DNA of 52,285 nucleotides. Origin: Immundisolibacterales bacterium (GTDB taxonomy: Bacteria; Pseudomonadota; Gammaproteobacteria; HK1). The DNA lies in NCBI GenBank assembly GCA_026712715.1, contig JAPOPW010000021.1:1-52285 (forward strand). The letters run 5' to 3'. The notes beneath the pieces are model-generated. The model did not search any database, had not been told where the DNA came from, and saw only the letters and a program-made list of their open reading frames with translations. Position 1 is the first letter of the stretch, and each line of letters opens with the position of its first letter. The position numbers and the translations under genes are program-made. Shown here one piece after another: positions 15,956 to 26,362 of the stretch.

Positions 15956-17683
15956 ATGCGTTCTTCCGTCAGCCCATCGCGACTGCTGCCCGTTCTCGCC
16001 GCCTGGCTCGCCGTCGGCGCCGGCGGCTTCGCCGCTTTCGCCCCCGCTTCCGCCCCCGCTTCCGCGGAGGATTCGCGCGATCCCCGCGAGCTCGTCATCG
16101 GCATCACCCAGTTCCCGTCGACGCTCCACCCCACCATCGACTCGATGCTCGCCAAGAGCTATTCCCTCGGCCTCGTGCGGCGCCCGACGATGGTCTACGA
16201 CCACGACTGGAAGCACGCCTGCATGCTGTGCACCGAGGTGCCGTCGCTCGAGGACGGAACCGTCGCCGTCGAGCCCCTTGCGGACGGCGGCGAGGGGATG
16301 GCGGTGAGCTACGCTCTCGACCCGCGCGCGAAGTGGGGAGACGGCACCCCGATCACCACCCGCGACGTGGTCTTCACCTGGGAGGTCGGGCGCCATCCGC
16401 AGTCCGGGGTGGCCGCCCATTCGTACTACGTTCGCGTTCTTGGAATCGACGTCCACGACGAGCATCGCTACACGGTCCACTACGACCGGCTGGACTACGA
16501 CTATCCGACGGTCGGCGCGTTCAGCCTCCTGCCGGAGCACCTCGAGCGAAGCGTCTTCGAGGAGGACCCCGCGTCCTATCGGCATCGGACCCGCTACGAG
16601 ACCGAGCCTACCCATCCAGGGCTCTACCACGGGCCGTACCGGATCTTGGAGGTCGTGCGCGGGTCCCACATCCGGTTCGTTCGCAACCCGATGTGGTGGG
16701 GGCGCGAGCCCTGGTTCGATCGCGTCATCGTCAGGACCATCGAGAACACGGTGGCCCTCGAGGCGAACCTGCTCTCCGAGACGGTGGACTACATCGCGGG
16801 CGAGCTCGGGCTGCCCATCGACCAGGCGATCGCGTTCGAGGAGCGCCACGGCGACCGCTTCGTGGTCGAGTACAAGCCGGGGCTCATCTACGAGCACCTG
16901 ACCCCCAACCACGACAATCCGCTCCTGAGCGATCCGCGGGTGCGGCGCGCCCTCCTCCTCGGGCTCGACCGCCGCGCCATCAGCGAGCGCCTGTTCGGCG
17001 GACGGCAGCCGGTCGCCGACACGAACGTCAACCCCCTCGACTGGGTCCACCACGACGGGGTGCGCAAGTACGCCTACGACCCGGATGCGGCCAATGCGCT
17101 GCTCGACGAGGCCGGCTGGACGGACGTTCGCGACGGGGTCCGCCACGACGACAGGGGCGAGCCGTTTCTCCTCGAGCTCATGACCACCGCCGGAGACCGC
17201 ACCCGCGAGCTCGTGGAGCAGGTGATCCAGAGCCAGTGGCGCGAGCTCGGCGTGGACGTCCGGATCCGCAACGAGCCCCCCCGCGTCTTCTTCGGCGATA
17301 CCGTGAGCCATCGCAAGTTCACCGGATTCGCGATGTTCGCGTGGGTGTCGTCGCCGGAAGCGGCCCCCCGGGGCGTCCTCCACTCCGAGGAGATCCCGCG
17401 CCCGGAGAACGGCTGGAGCGGCAACAACGTGGCCGGATTCGAGAACCCGGAGGTCGACCGCCTCACCGACGCCATCGAGGTCGAGCTCGACCGCGAGCGG
17501 CGCCGCGAACTGTGGGCCGAGCTCCAGTCGCTCTACGCCGAGGACCTGCCGGCCCTCCCGCTCTACTTCCGGGCCAACGCGTACATCCGGCCGAAGTGGC
17601 TCGCCGGGGGGCGCCCGACCGGGCACCAGTTCTCGAGCACCCTGTGGATCGAGGAGTGGCACCGCGCCCCCGACGAGGACTGA
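15956..17683 (+). CDS. Peptide/nickel-type ABC transporter substrate-binding protein (SBP family 5)
   Basis: The frame encodes 575 residues from ATG 15956. It starts with a Sec signal peptide (RLLPVLAAWLAVGAGGFAAF, cleavage near ASAPASA at about residue 37). The mature protein has family-5 features: ELVIGITQFPSTLHP, WGDGTPITTRDVVFTWE, NPMWWGREPWFDRV, and DPRVRRALLLGLDR, ending with LPLYFRANAYI. It binds peptides or similar solutes in the periplasm and delivers them to DppB/DppC-type permeases. The two expected permease genes are not next to it but about 23 kb away at 40967-42810 on the same strand, with the BREX block in between. Confidence 0.88.
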   Translation: MRSSVSPSRLLPVLAAWLAVGAGGFAAFAPASAPASAEDSRDPRELVIGITQFPSTLHPTIDSMLAKSYSLGLVRRPTMVYDHDWKHACMLCTEVPSLEDGTVAVEPLADGGEGMAVSYALDPRAKWGDGTPITTRDVVFTWEVGRHPQSGVAAHSYYVRVLGIDVHDEHRYTVHYDRLDYDYPTVGAFSLLPEHLERSVFEEDPASYRHRTRYETEPTHPGLYHGPYRILEVVRGSHIRFVRNPMWWGREPWFDRVIVRTIENTVALEANLLSETVDYIAGELGLPIDQAIAFEERHGDRFVVEYKPGLIYEHLTPNHDNPLLSDPRVRRALLLGLDRRAISERLFGGRQPVADTNVNPLDWVHHDGVRKYAYDPDAANALLDEAGWTDVRDGVRHDDRGEPFLLELMTTAGDRTRELVEQVIQSQWRELGVDVRIRNEPPRVFFGDTVSHRKFTGFAMFAWVSSPEAAPRGVLHSEEIPRPENGWSGNNVAGFENPEVDRLTDAIEVELDRERRRELWAELQSLYAEDLPALPLYFRANAYIRPKWLAGGRPTGHQFSSTLWIEEWHRAPDED

Positions 17684-17772
17684 CCAGAGCTGCGTAAATC
17701 AGCCGGTCGGGCGCAAGATTTCGCGCCGGAGGGAGGTAGTGCCCCTCTCCCCGCTGACGGATACAAGGTAAA

Positions 17773-17809
17773 GCCCCTCTCCCCCTGGGAGAGGGGTTTG
17801 GGGTGAGGG
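17773..17809 (+). repeat. Palindromic repeat copy 1 (CCCCTCTCC..GGGAGAGGGG type)
   Basis: A GC-rich palindrome with arms CCCCTCTCCC and GGGAGAGGGG, followed by a TTTGGGGTGAGGG tail, lies between the convergent ends of the substrate-binding protein gene and brxL. It could fold into a strong hairpin and act as a bidirectional terminator. The same unit occurs at 30557, 30967 and 38094. Orientation here is hairpin then TTTGG tail, reading plus. Confidence 0.85.
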
Positions 17810-17921
17810 CAGGACGGGTATCGGAGCGCTGGCTGAAGATTCCTTGGCCCAAATCCCCCCACGCCCGGGCCTGACTCCTGGAGGGAGAAGGCGACACCCG
17901 GACGACTGAAATGCCCTCGGC

Positions 17922-19976
17922 TCAGTCCAGCAGGGCCTTCAGCAACGCGTCCGGCGTATCGGAGTAGAACTGGACGTTGACCCGCGTCGCCATGTCGTCG
18001 GAGAGGTCGAACAACTGCTTTCGCGCGGACACCGGAATCAGCACGACAGACGCCCCCTTCTCGACCGCAACTTCCACGACGCCGACCGCATTCGCGAGCA
18101 GCTCCACGGAGCCACCGAGATTCAACGCTCCCACCAGGATCAAGCCCCCCTTGATGCTCGTCTCGAGCAGCCCACTGCATAGCGCGAGCAACGCCGGCAA
18201 TCCGAGCTCGGCCCCGGTCCGGTCGTTGTCCATGGCGCGAAGCTGGACGGAAAATTCGTGGGAACGGGGGTCCCGGTCTCCGACCAGTTCCTTGGCTCTG
18301 GCATACAAGTTCTGCTCAGCATATCGCACACTCTCCCGGAATGCGGGGGGCACCGGGGCGTTCAGTATCCTGACGCCGCTCCCTTTGCCCGCCCCGACCT
18401 CGATGCGGTAGAGGCTCGGTCCGGTCTCAGGTCCGCCTGGACCAATCCCCCAAACCTGTCCGGGCGGCAATGGGTCCGGATCGATCGCTTCGTCGCTCCG
18501 AAGCTCGGGCGTGGCGACGAACTGCTCGATCCCGTCCTCGCCGATGGCGTAGCTGAAGTGCGTGTTCCGGAACTCGCTCTTGAACACCCGTTTCTGCTGC
18601 TCCTTGACCCGGCGACGCGATTCGAGCGCGAGGCGAACCAGCGTCTCCAACTCGTCATCCGGTACTTCCATCCCCGGATCGGGATACAGGAGCTTCAGGA
18701 GCGCGCTCACCGTCTTGTTGACCGCCGTGATGTCTCGCCCGCTGAGCGCCCCGCCGTAGTTCACTCGCCCTTGCAGCACCGGCACCCGACTCCCGGCGCG
18801 GAGCCGGCTCCAGCACTCCGAGAGAAAGTCGCTCACGAGACCGAAGTGATCCGTGAAGTGATCGTTCGGATTCAGCTTAGGGAAGTCCCATCCAGGGACG
18901 TAGGCGTGAATGCGATCCATGAACGCCGTATCGTCGCGCATGTCGACGGAGAGGGGGCTCAGCAGGTGGCCGACCTTCTGTTGGTGCTCCACCTCGACAT
19001 CAAGGTTGCCCACCATCACGACGCCGCCCTCGGCGCGAATGCTCTCCTTGCCGCGCGAGAATTCGCCGGACTCCATGTATCCCTTGAGAATGTTGACGCC
19101 GTCCTTCTGGTCGAAGGAGACGCCCGAGATTTCGTCGAAGCACACCACGTCGTATTGACAGACGAGCCCACGCTGCCCCGTGGCGTTGTTGACGAACATC
19201 TTCGCCACTGTCGCCTTGCCGCCCGAGATGAGATGCGCATAGGGGGAAATCTGCTGGTAGAGGTGGCTCTTCCCGGTCCCGCGGGGCCCAAGCTCCACCA
19301 GGTTGTAGTTCCGCTCGACGAACGGCGCCATGCGCACCAGCGCCACGAGCTGCGCCCGCTCGGAAAGGGCATCCGGCTCCAGTCCGACACTCCGAAGCAG
19401 TAGCTGCCGCCACTCTGCGCTCGTGAGCGATTGGCGTCCCCGGTACAACGCATCCAGCAGATCCGCCCGGGAGAGTTGAATCGCCCGCAGGCCATCGATC
19501 GCGAACGGCCTCCCGTTCTTCTCAAGCGCGATGGCTGCGTCGTAGCTCAGGGTCACTTCGGCGTAGAAGCCGTCGGTGAGCATGCGCTCGTGCTGCTTGA
19601 CGAGATCGTCGTCGACCCGAACGTCCTTGATCGCGAGGCTGGGGAGCTCCGCAATCAGCGAGTCCGTTTTGGCATCCAGCCTCGCCCGAACGACATCGAT
19701 GAGCTTGATGGAACCTTGATCCCGAGCCCGTGCCTTGAACAGCTCTTCATCGCCGGTGCGCACCGTCCGATCGGCAAGCTGCCGCTCGACGATTGCGAGC
19801 CCCTCCTCGATCTCCCGTTCATCGGTCGTGGCGCAGTAGCGCCCTAGAAGAAACTCGACCACATAGGTCGGCACCGGATACTGGCGGGCGTACCTGCGGA
19901 CCAGATCCTTCCGGACGAGGTAGCCATCGAACGCCTCTGCGGCCCGTCGGTCGAGATGGTCGAGCTCGAGGTTCAT
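17922..19976 (-). CDS. brxL: BREX type 1 protein BrxL (AAA+, Lon-like C-terminus)
   Basis: The frame encodes 684 residues from ATG 19976, overlapping the pglZ stop by 4 bp. The AAA+ core has Walker A GPRGTGKS (230-237) and Walker B VVCFDEIS (277-284). The C-terminal Lon-like domain contains GAELGLPALLALCSG, then LNLGGSVELLANAVGVVE and EKGASVVLIPVSARKQL. The Lon catalytic serine motif is replaced by DRTGAELG, as in BrxL proteins generally, so a working protease is not expected. BrxL is an MCM-like DNA-binding ring required for phage exclusion but not for host methylation. It is the last gene of the BREX operon. Confidence 0.95.
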   Translation of the reverse strand: MNLELDHLDRRAAEAFDGYLVRKDLVRRYARQYPVPTYVVEFLLGRYCATTDEREIEEGLAIVERQLADRTVRTGDEELFKARARDQGSIKLIDVVRARLDAKTDSLIAELPSLAIKDVRVDDDLVKQHERMLTDGFYAEVTLSYDAAIALEKNGRPFAIDGLRAIQLSRADLLDALYRGRQSLTSAEWRQLLLRSVGLEPDALSERAQLVALVRMAPFVERNYNLVELGPRGTGKSHLYQQISPYAHLISGGKATVAKMFVNNATGQRGLVCQYDVVCFDEISGVSFDQKDGVNILKGYMESGEFSRGKESIRAEGGVVMVGNLDVEVEHQQKVGHLLSPLSVDMRDDTAFMDRIHAYVPGWDFPKLNPNDHFTDHFGLVSDFLSECWSRLRAGSRVPVLQGRVNYGGALSGRDITAVNKTVSALLKLLYPDPGMEVPDDELETLVRLALESRRRVKEQQKRVFKSEFRNTHFSYAIGEDGIEQFVATPELRSDEAIDPDPLPPGQVWGIGPGGPETGPSLYRIEVGAGKGSGVRILNAPVPPAFRESVRYAEQNLYARAKELVGDRDPRSHEFSVQLRAMDNDRTGAELGLPALLALCSGLLETSIKGGLILVGALNLGGSVELLANAVGVVEVAVEKGASVVLIPVSARKQLFDLSDDMATRVNVQFYSDTPDALLKALLD

Positions 19977-22321
19977 CCTTCACCTCCAATCATCGTGGAC
20001 TGCCTAGCGATGACGTGACCGTCCGGTTCCAGTACGACAACGGCGGCCGGCGTTCCTTCGAGGTCATCGTCGGCCACGAGCAAGCTCGCCACGCCATCCG
20101 CATCGACTGGCCGCGCCCCGGAAACGGTCGAATCCGGGTCGTTGACCCGCGTTCTGAGATCGACCGACAGCCCGGGCGAGGGTGTATCGACCCGTACTCG
20201 ACAACGCAGACCAATCCACGACACGGGGGCGAAACCCACGCTCGTTGTTGCGTGATCGGCGCCGGCACCCGCCGTGACACGAAGGACGGGGATCAGGCTT
20301 TCCTGGAGGCTCAGGCCGCCGTGGGCGTACGCATTGCCGGCCCAGAAACAGGCAATCCCGGGACCGATGGCGACCCGTTCGCTGGCGTTCCAGTACCAGG
20401 GTACCGTCGGCACCTCGACCGTCGAACCGCCCTGGATGGCCGCGCAGCGTGCCCATCGGCTCTGCGTCAGGTACTTGGGGAGGTCGACCTTCGGCAAACC
20501 ACCGGGAAGCCACAGCCATCCGTGGTCGGTCACGACGCGGACCTCGCGCCATCCGGTCTCGAACAATGCTTCAATCCGTTCGACCAGCAGGTCAATCTGC
20601 TCGTCGACCCGTCCAGCCAGCTTTGCTTGCAGCGAATGACCGAGCTTGTCGAGCTGCCCGTCCTCGGTCCAGGCCCGGCCTGCGGGATCGCCCGTCTCGT
20701 CCGTTCGGAGGAACTGAAAGCCGATGGCGTCGAAAAGCTTTCGAAACCGGTCCGGAGTCAACTGGCGTCCGTCATCCGCCAACCCGGGAAGAAAGCCTTC
20801 GCCGAGGGTAGATCCCTCGATGTTCCCAGCCACCGGGGAGACCGCGGGTTTCGCGGTCGCCGTGACCGTGGGAAGAGCGGCCCAGCGGGTGGACAGATCC
20901 ACTAATCGGCCACCTTGCGACCGCAGCCGCTCCAGCAACCATTGCGCTACATCGAAACGGAGTCCGTCCGCAAAAAGGACCACGGTCCCGGAATCGACGC
21001 GAGCGGCATCCGACTCAAGTCCCTGGTGGTCCGGAAGCGGCTGCTGATCCACAAGCTCCTGAAGATGTCGCGCCGCAGCGTCCAGCCATGGTTGGTAGAT
21101 TGCATCCAACGCTTGGCTCACCGCTCGTGTATCCGCGGACGACCGCAGCGCAGCGATGGCGGAAAGCGCAGCGGCGTCGATTGCCCAGGCACCATCCTCG
21201 TACAGCGTAGCCATTTCAGCCGGAGACGAACCCCCAAGAAGACTCGATGTGCGCTCAGCAAGCACTGCCAAGTGGCGGAGGGAGTTGGCCAAAGGCGCCT
21301 CACCGAGCTTCGCCCAGACCGAGTTGCGCCGCTCACCATGTGTCTGCTCAAGCTCGATGATGCGCTCCCGCGCAGAAAGCGGCGACTCGCTTTCCAGCCC
21401 TAGGAGAGCACGCTGCAGATCCGCTTCGCCCTTCTCATTGGTCCTGGGCCAGGATGGAAAAGAACCCGCAAACAGGTCGTGCGGCGTCGCCATTCGCAAC
21501 AGATCCCGAACGCTGGGATACAGGGCTGGCGCCTCGGCATAGCGCCTCCAAACCGAATCCCAGGATCCTTCCCGCCGGCCGAGCCGCTCCGCCGCAACCA
21601 GCTCACCGTCATTCTCGGGATCGAACCCATAGTCGGCCTTGCAGCGCGACGCGAAGGCACCCCAGCGCGCGGAGTCCCAGTTCGCCGGTACGTCCCCGCC
21701 ATCCCCGAGCCAAACCAGCACGTCCCTCACCGGATCGTCCGAGAAAAGCCGATCGAAGTCCTCCGCTTCCAGGCGCCGGCCCTCCAGCGCCTGAACCGAG
21801 GCCGTGGCAAGCTCAGCGAGGGCGCGCATCATGGAATGACGGGTATCGGAGTCGCGGGCTACATCGAGTCCAAGCCCGCCATCCTTCGACACCAGGAACG
21901 CCTCCACGGTCCAGTCCCGGCCATTCCGCTGCGTCCAGCAGGTTCCGCGGTACTGGAGCTCGACCAGCGGCTTGAGGTGTCCAGGACAGGTCTGAGCAGC
22001 ACCGAGTTCCTGCCGACCGACGCCGGAAAGGTAGAGGACCGGAGTCATCTCGTCCGGTATCTCGGGCGACTCCACGGCTCGCTCGACCACACAGCGCAGC
22101 CAGATCGACGGCCCGGTGCGAATCTCGGGAGCGTACTCTCCGAGCGTCACGAGCTGCGGCATCAGTCTTCGGAGCCGCGGGAGGACCGGCAGCCACTGCG
22201 AATCACGGTCCGTCCACAGGATGGCCACGGGACGCTCCGCATCGCCGGGGTTTTGCGCTGACGCCGCCTCCAGCGACGCCACCAGCGCCTCAATGACAGT
22301 GGAAGGCGGCGACTGACTCAC
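19973..22321 (-). CDS. pglZ: BREX phosphatase-like protein PglZ (type B)
   Basis: The frame encodes 782 residues from ATG 22321. The alkaline-phosphatase-fold PglZ domain shows VVLFADGLRFD (447-457; metal-binding Asp) and VVTDHGWLWLPGG (596-608; metal-binding Asp/His), then HGGLSLQESLIPVL. PglZ is a core BREX component needed for both defence and host modification and works with PglX, BrxB and BrxC. Length and motifs fit the BREX-1 type B group. It is coupled by a 4-bp overlap to brxL downstream, and 112 bp separate it from the accessory AlbA_2 gene upstream. Confidence 0.94.
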   Translation of the reverse strand: MSQSPPSTVIEALVASLEAASAQNPGDAERPVAILWTDRDSQWLPVLPRLRRLMPQLVTLGEYAPEIRTGPSIWLRCVVERAVESPEIPDEMTPVLYLSGVGRQELGAAQTCPGHLKPLVELQYRGTCWTQRNGRDWTVEAFLVSKDGGLGLDVARDSDTRHSMMRALAELATASVQALEGRRLEAEDFDRLFSDDPVRDVLVWLGDGGDVPANWDSARWGAFASRCKADYGFDPENDGELVAAERLGRREGSWDSVWRRYAEAPALYPSVRDLLRMATPHDLFAGSFPSWPRTNEKGEADLQRALLGLESESPLSARERIIELEQTHGERRNSVWAKLGEAPLANSLRHLAVLAERTSSLLGGSSPAEMATLYEDGAWAIDAAALSAIAALRSSADTRAVSQALDAIYQPWLDAAARHLQELVDQQPLPDHQGLESDAARVDSGTVVLFADGLRFDVAQWLLERLRSQGGRLVDLSTRWAALPTVTATAKPAVSPVAGNIEGSTLGEGFLPGLADDGRQLTPDRFRKLFDAIGFQFLRTDETGDPAGRAWTEDGQLDKLGHSLQAKLAGRVDEQIDLLVERIEALFETGWREVRVVTDHGWLWLPGGLPKVDLPKYLTQSRWARCAAIQGGSTVEVPTVPWYWNASERVAIGPGIACFWAGNAYAHGGLSLQESLIPVLRVTAGAGADHATTSVGFAPVSWIGLRCRVRVDTPSPGLSVDLRTRVNDPDSTVSGARPVDADGVASLLVADDDLEGTPAAVVVLEPDGHVIARQSTMIGGEG

Positions 22322-22433
22322 CGAGAGTCTCGCTCGCCGGCAGAAACTGCCTTTAGGTACGGACCGATTCTGTTCTCCGTCATGTCAAACACCTCGCTCC
22401 TGCGACGATAGGGTTCGGTACGTGTGCCCGCCT

Positions 22434-23678
22434 TCACTCCGCTACCGGGCCTCTTCGCATCGTCAGCTTCAAATGGTCATCCGTGGCATCGAATTCGGGC
22501 TCTACCCGATTCCTCTCGCGGAGCAGCGGAATGATCTTGTTGCGAACTCCCATGCCGCGTGCGTCCACATAACCGTAGTCTCGAAGGACATCGACAATGA
22601 GCGGATTTCGGGGAGATCGCTGTCCAGCGATCATCTTGTTGACGGTCATGGTGTTCGGCAGCGCCCCGGGACTTGTGATCTCGAGTCGACCCGCAAAGCG
22701 AACCACCTCCAACTCTTCGTTGCGAGTCCAGTCCCGATGAACGATCCCATTGACGACAGACTCCCGTAGCGCCTCCAGCGGATAGTGCCACTCGCGGTCC
22801 CTTTGCATCGATTCTCTCAATTCGCCCAGCTCCTCGGAAACGAATGGCCGTATCGCGTCGCTCAGGATCTCGATCAACCCCTTCTCGGCAATTTCTCGGG
22901 CGCCGCCGGGTGTTTCCAACCGCAAGGGAATGACCGGCCCATCAAGCACCTGATCGTCGAGCGCATCGTAAGCCCTTTCTTCTCCTCGAAAGGCCATCCA
23001 GCGAATTCCTGACTGACGAAGCAGGCGTCGCGGCCGATACCCGAACAGCACCAGCCCCGCGATAGTGCACACTGGAGGGCCCTCCTCACGCTCCACCATG
23101 AAGCCGAGCCCGCACAAGCGTTCGTGCCATTCATCGTCCGAGCTCGGAACCTGGTTGTCACGCACGATCCCTGTGAGGTAGTCCTCAAGCCTTTCCCGGC
23201 TGAGGTCCCGCAAGGCGCTTCCCGAGACAGGAAGCAGCTCGGCGTGCAACATTCCGCCAAGGGCGAACAGTCGAGCCTGCTGCTCACGCGTGGCGAGCCG
23301 AGAGGTGCTGCCGACGCGCACGTAGATCTCTTCGCGATCGTTGTGCCGAACAACGTACGGCTTGGCAGTGCCTTGGGTCAGGGTGACAACAGCCACTCGG
23401 TGCTGTTCGTCGACCTGGATCTCCTCGTAGAAGGGAAGAACCATCGGATGCACCTTGCGCCCGAACACGGTGTCCATGACCCAGTGTTCGAGATCATCTC
23501 GATGAATTCCGGAAACTGTCCCGTCGTCCTCCACACCCAGCAGGATTCGCCCTCCACGGAAGTTCGCCAGTGCCACTATCTCTCTCGCGAGACGCTCTGG
23601 ACGCACATCGTCGCGCTTGAACTCCACGCCGGAGCTCTCCCCGTTTGCGATCAGCTCCAGTAGTTCTGACTTGGTCAT
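22434..23678 (-). CDS. AlbA_2 (Schlafen-like) domain protein with winged-helix C-terminus, BREX accessory
   Basis: The frame encodes 414 residues from ATG 23678, overlapping the upstream stop in an ATGA. The N-terminal AlbA_2 domain has GESSGVEFKRDD (12-23), then REIVALANFRGGRILLGVEDDGTVSGI (about 31-57), the usual nucleotide/nucleic-acid binding pattern. The C-terminal part resembles the ATP-binding RecG-like/AlbA transcription factor group with LREsVVNGIVHRDW (here ALRESVVNGIVHRDW) and GRLEITSPGALPN. Such proteins are often regulators or defence effectors and Schlafen relatives can be RNases. Here it sits between the PHP-ATPase and pglZ and is translated with the former, so it is an operon member; its role in BREX is unknown. 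Confidence 0.85.
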   Translation of the reverse strand: MTKSELLELIANGESSGVEFKRDDVRPERLAREIVALANFRGGRILLGVEDDGTVSGIHRDDLEHWVMDTVFGRKVHPMVLPFYEEIQVDEQHRVAVVTLTQGTAKPYVVRHNDREEIYVRVGSTSRLATREQQARLFALGGMLHAELLPVSGSALRDLSRERLEDYLTGIVRDNQVPSSDDEWHERLCGLGFMVEREEGPPVCTIAGLVLFGYRPRRLLRQSGIRWMAFRGEERAYDALDDQVLDGPVIPLRLETPGGAREIAEKGLIEILSDAIRPFVSEELGELRESMQRDREWHYPLEALRESVVNGIVHRDWTRNEELEVVRFAGRLEITSPGALPNTMTVNKMIAGQRSPRNPLIVDVLRDYGYVDARGMGVRNKIIPLLRERNRVEPEFDATDDHLKLTMRRGPVAE

Positions 23679-26362
23679 CAGTAGTCGAACCCGTACATTT
23701 CTCTGCGTTGCGTGAAGGCTTCCTTGCCGCCCTCGAGGATACCGGCTACGTGATCTCGTATCTCCGGAACGTCGATCGATCCCTGCATCTGGGGCGGCAT
23801 TTCGGCCCGGTCTCCCGTTGCGGTGCAAACACCGATCCACTCCGCGTCCCCGAATACTGGAATATTGGCGTTATGGGTCGCGAACAGGAACTGGCGCTCC
23901 GTCTTTGCGGACAGGAGTTCCCTGACGATGCGTTCCGCGATGAACGCGTTGTCGAGGTTGTCTTCGGGTTGATCCATGATCAGCGGGTCACGGTTATCCA
24001 GCAGCAGCAGGTGCAGGATCGCCGTGCACTGCTGTCCCGTGGACAATCCTTCCAAAGCCCGAAAGCGCTCGGGGCCAGAATGGGAGACGTTGAGCTCGAT
24101 GCTCACTCGGTCCTCAATGTCGATGGTCTCAAGTTCATGGAGCTGGGAGGCGTTCAGCCTGGTGAGCTCGTCCGCGAGACCCGAGGTCAGGCCCCACCTG
24201 CGTTCCAACAACGCACCCTTCCCTTCCCGAATGGCAGCAACCAACCCGAGGACGGTGAGACCTTCGGCGTCGTCTACCCACTTCGTCCTTTGCGGACCGA
24301 CATTGGGCAATCCTTGCAGGAATCTACGCAACGGCCTGCGAAGCCCGTCTGCGGCAACAGTGATTCGCAGCTTGCCCCGCAGCCGCTTGTTCAGCTTCTT
24401 GGCAGCTCGCTGCTTCGCCACCGAACGCTTGCTCCGGATGTCGGAGATCTCGCCCAGCAGATTCCTGCGTGTCTGCTCCAAGTCGTCCACTAGCGCATCC
24501 ACTGTCTTCAGTTGAGACCGTGTGGGCTTGATCTCCTCAATTTCTCGCAGCAGCCCCTGGTAAGCAACGCCGACCTCCCGGCCGGTCTTGCCTGCCATCG
24601 CCGGCAAGCTGGCGAACTCCTTCTCGAGATCGGTTTCGGATTCCTCCATGGCCTTGCGCAACCTTTCTACCAGCGGCGCAAGGGCAACCTCGGCCTCGGC
24701 AACAGCCACACCAATTTCTTCAAGCTTCTGCTGCAGGGTCTTCTTGAGACCCTCGAGGACCTGCCGACCTTCTCGCAGCAGTTCGGCATGGAGCAAGCCG
24801 TCCAACGTCTTGTCGCTCATGAACACGAGATCGGGCAAATCTTCTTCGAAGCGCCGCCAAGCGTTACGGACTCGTTCAACTTCTTGCAACATGCGAGGCT
24901 CCAACTGCCGTTCTCTCGCCAGAAGCGGGACTATCCGGAGCTTTTCTTCGAGGCCCTGTTCCTTGAACTGCCTGGCTCTTTCCTCAAGCTTGGGAAGCTC
25001 GGCGATCCGTGCCTCTATCTCGTCCTTCCGCGAATGAGCCTTCTCGAGCCGTGCTCCGTTCTCCTCCAGCTTTCGGCGAACGGATTCCAGATCTGATTCC
25101 TGCGCCGCGTCTTGCGGCAGGAAACGGTCGAGGACCCGGGTCAACTCGTCAGGTTTCCTCGCCAGCTCATAGATCTCGTTTTGTCCATAGATCTCGGCTC
25201 CCGGAAGCAAGTCCGTACCCGGTCGCAGGGACGACTCGTTCCCGTCGTTGTCAATAACCCGCGCCGGCTCACCATAGCGGCGAATGACCCTGTAGCGCTC
25301 CATGTTGTTGGTTGCGGAGCGTAGCTCGACGACTACTCTGCCACCCTCTTTGCCGAGGTTCTCCCTGACGATCTGATCGCCCTGCTTCCTTGCATCCTCT
25401 GCTTTGTGCGGCACCTCGAGGGCGTATCTGAGGCATTCCAGCAGAGTGGATTTCCCGGTACCCCTCCCACCGATGACCGCATCCAGGTGGCCAGAGAAGT
25501 TCGCTTCGAGTCCATCAAAATACCCCCCTTCGATACGTACACTATCGATCTGGCTGTAGAATCGTTCCTGAATCTCGTCGTGAAGCCGCACCCGCGACTC
25601 GGGATATTTGAACGCCGACAAGAAGGACGCGAAACATGGGCGCGTCATCTTGATGAACGTCGAAGCTCTGTGGTCCGCGAGGTCTTCGGGCTTTGCCACA
25701 TCCTTGGCATTTATGACGGTGATGGGTCGCTCGCGCCGGTAATCCGGGTTCTTGTTCTGGACGATCCGCTTGTATTGGTTAGGAAGATCGTTGACGGACC
25801 CGGGAATCTGGCCCGCTCGCACCAAGTCGTGATCCTTCCAGACGTGACCCAATCCGCCACCATCTTGCTGTAGCCGGAGAAGACCGCTGTTGCCAGTCAT
25901 GTGGGCGGCAAACCAGAATCCCTCACGGTCATGAACAATCCGCGCGATGTCCAAACATCCGAGCCCCGAAGGTGTTACACGCTCCTGCGGATCCATAAGG
26001 TCCAACCTGCCTAGCACTCGTTGTAGTTCTGTCGTCGTCGTATACTCAGGAAACAGACAGACCATATGGGTCTTCTCTGTGGAGCTGATCTCGAATCCGG
26101 GGAAGACGACGATGCCGTGCGGCGCCAGTGTGTCCCGAATCAGATCCACGTCTTGCACGCTGCCATGATCCGCAAGCCCTACGACTCGGATATCTTCCTG
26201 CCGGCAAACTTCCAAGAGTTTGTCGGCATAGGCCCCGGCGCTTAATCCGTGACTCCGCCCCCGATAGCTCGCGCTGTAGCCATGAGGGTTTACTTGCAGA
26301 GCACACTTCCAGAAACGGGCGTGGGTGTGTTGCGTTTCCATCATCGTTCCGTCTCCGGTCAT
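23678..26362 (-). CDS. TrlF-like PHP-domain / SMC-type ATPase, BREX accessory
   Basis: The frame encodes 894 residues from ATG 26362, with a clear GGAGGT ribosome-binding site 9 bp upstream. An N-terminal PHP-type hydrolase domain (about 10-240) contains WKCALQVNPHGYS, VGLADHGSV and HMTGN histidines. The ATPase half has Walker A GGRGTGKST (298-306), long coiled coils (about 430-680), ABC signature LSTGQQ (773-778), Walker B DPLIMDQPEDN (792-802) and H-loop FATHNAN. This is the architecture of TrlF-family proteins, in which an SMC/RecF-like ATPase gates a PHP phosphoesterase, likely on nucleic acid. It is coupled by ATGA to the AlbA_2 gene. Membership of the BREX operon points to an auxiliary anti-phage effector; this is inference. 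Confidence 0.85.
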   Translation of the reverse strand: MTGDGTMMETQHTHARFWKCALQVNPHGYSASYRGRSHGLSAGAYADKLLEVCRQEDIRVVGLADHGSVQDVDLIRDTLAPHGIVVFPGFEISSTEKTHMVCLFPEYTTTTELQRVLGRLDLMDPQERVTPSGLGCLDIARIVHDREGFWFAAHMTGNSGLLRLQQDGGGLGHVWKDHDLVRAGQIPGSVNDLPNQYKRIVQNKNPDYRRERPITVINAKDVAKPEDLADHRASTFIKMTRPCFASFLSAFKYPESRVRLHDEIQERFYSQIDSVRIEGGYFDGLEANFSGHLDAVIGGRGTGKSTLLECLRYALEVPHKAEDARKQGDQIVRENLGKEGGRVVVELRSATNNMERYRVIRRYGEPARVIDNDGNESSLRPGTDLLPGAEIYGQNEIYELARKPDELTRVLDRFLPQDAAQESDLESVRRKLEENGARLEKAHSRKDEIEARIAELPKLEERARQFKEQGLEEKLRIVPLLARERQLEPRMLQEVERVRNAWRRFEEDLPDLVFMSDKTLDGLLHAELLREGRQVLEGLKKTLQQKLEEIGVAVAEAEVALAPLVERLRKAMEESETDLEKEFASLPAMAGKTGREVGVAYQGLLREIEEIKPTRSQLKTVDALVDDLEQTRRNLLGEISDIRSKRSVAKQRAAKKLNKRLRGKLRITVAADGLRRPLRRFLQGLPNVGPQRTKWVDDAEGLTVLGLVAAIREGKGALLERRWGLTSGLADELTRLNASQLHELETIDIEDRVSIELNVSHSGPERFRALEGLSTGQQCTAILHLLLLDNRDPLIMDQPEDNLDNAFIAERIVRELLSAKTERQFLFATHNANIPVFGDAEWIGVCTATGDRAEMPPQMQGSIDVPEIRDHVAGILEGGKEAFTQRREMYGFDY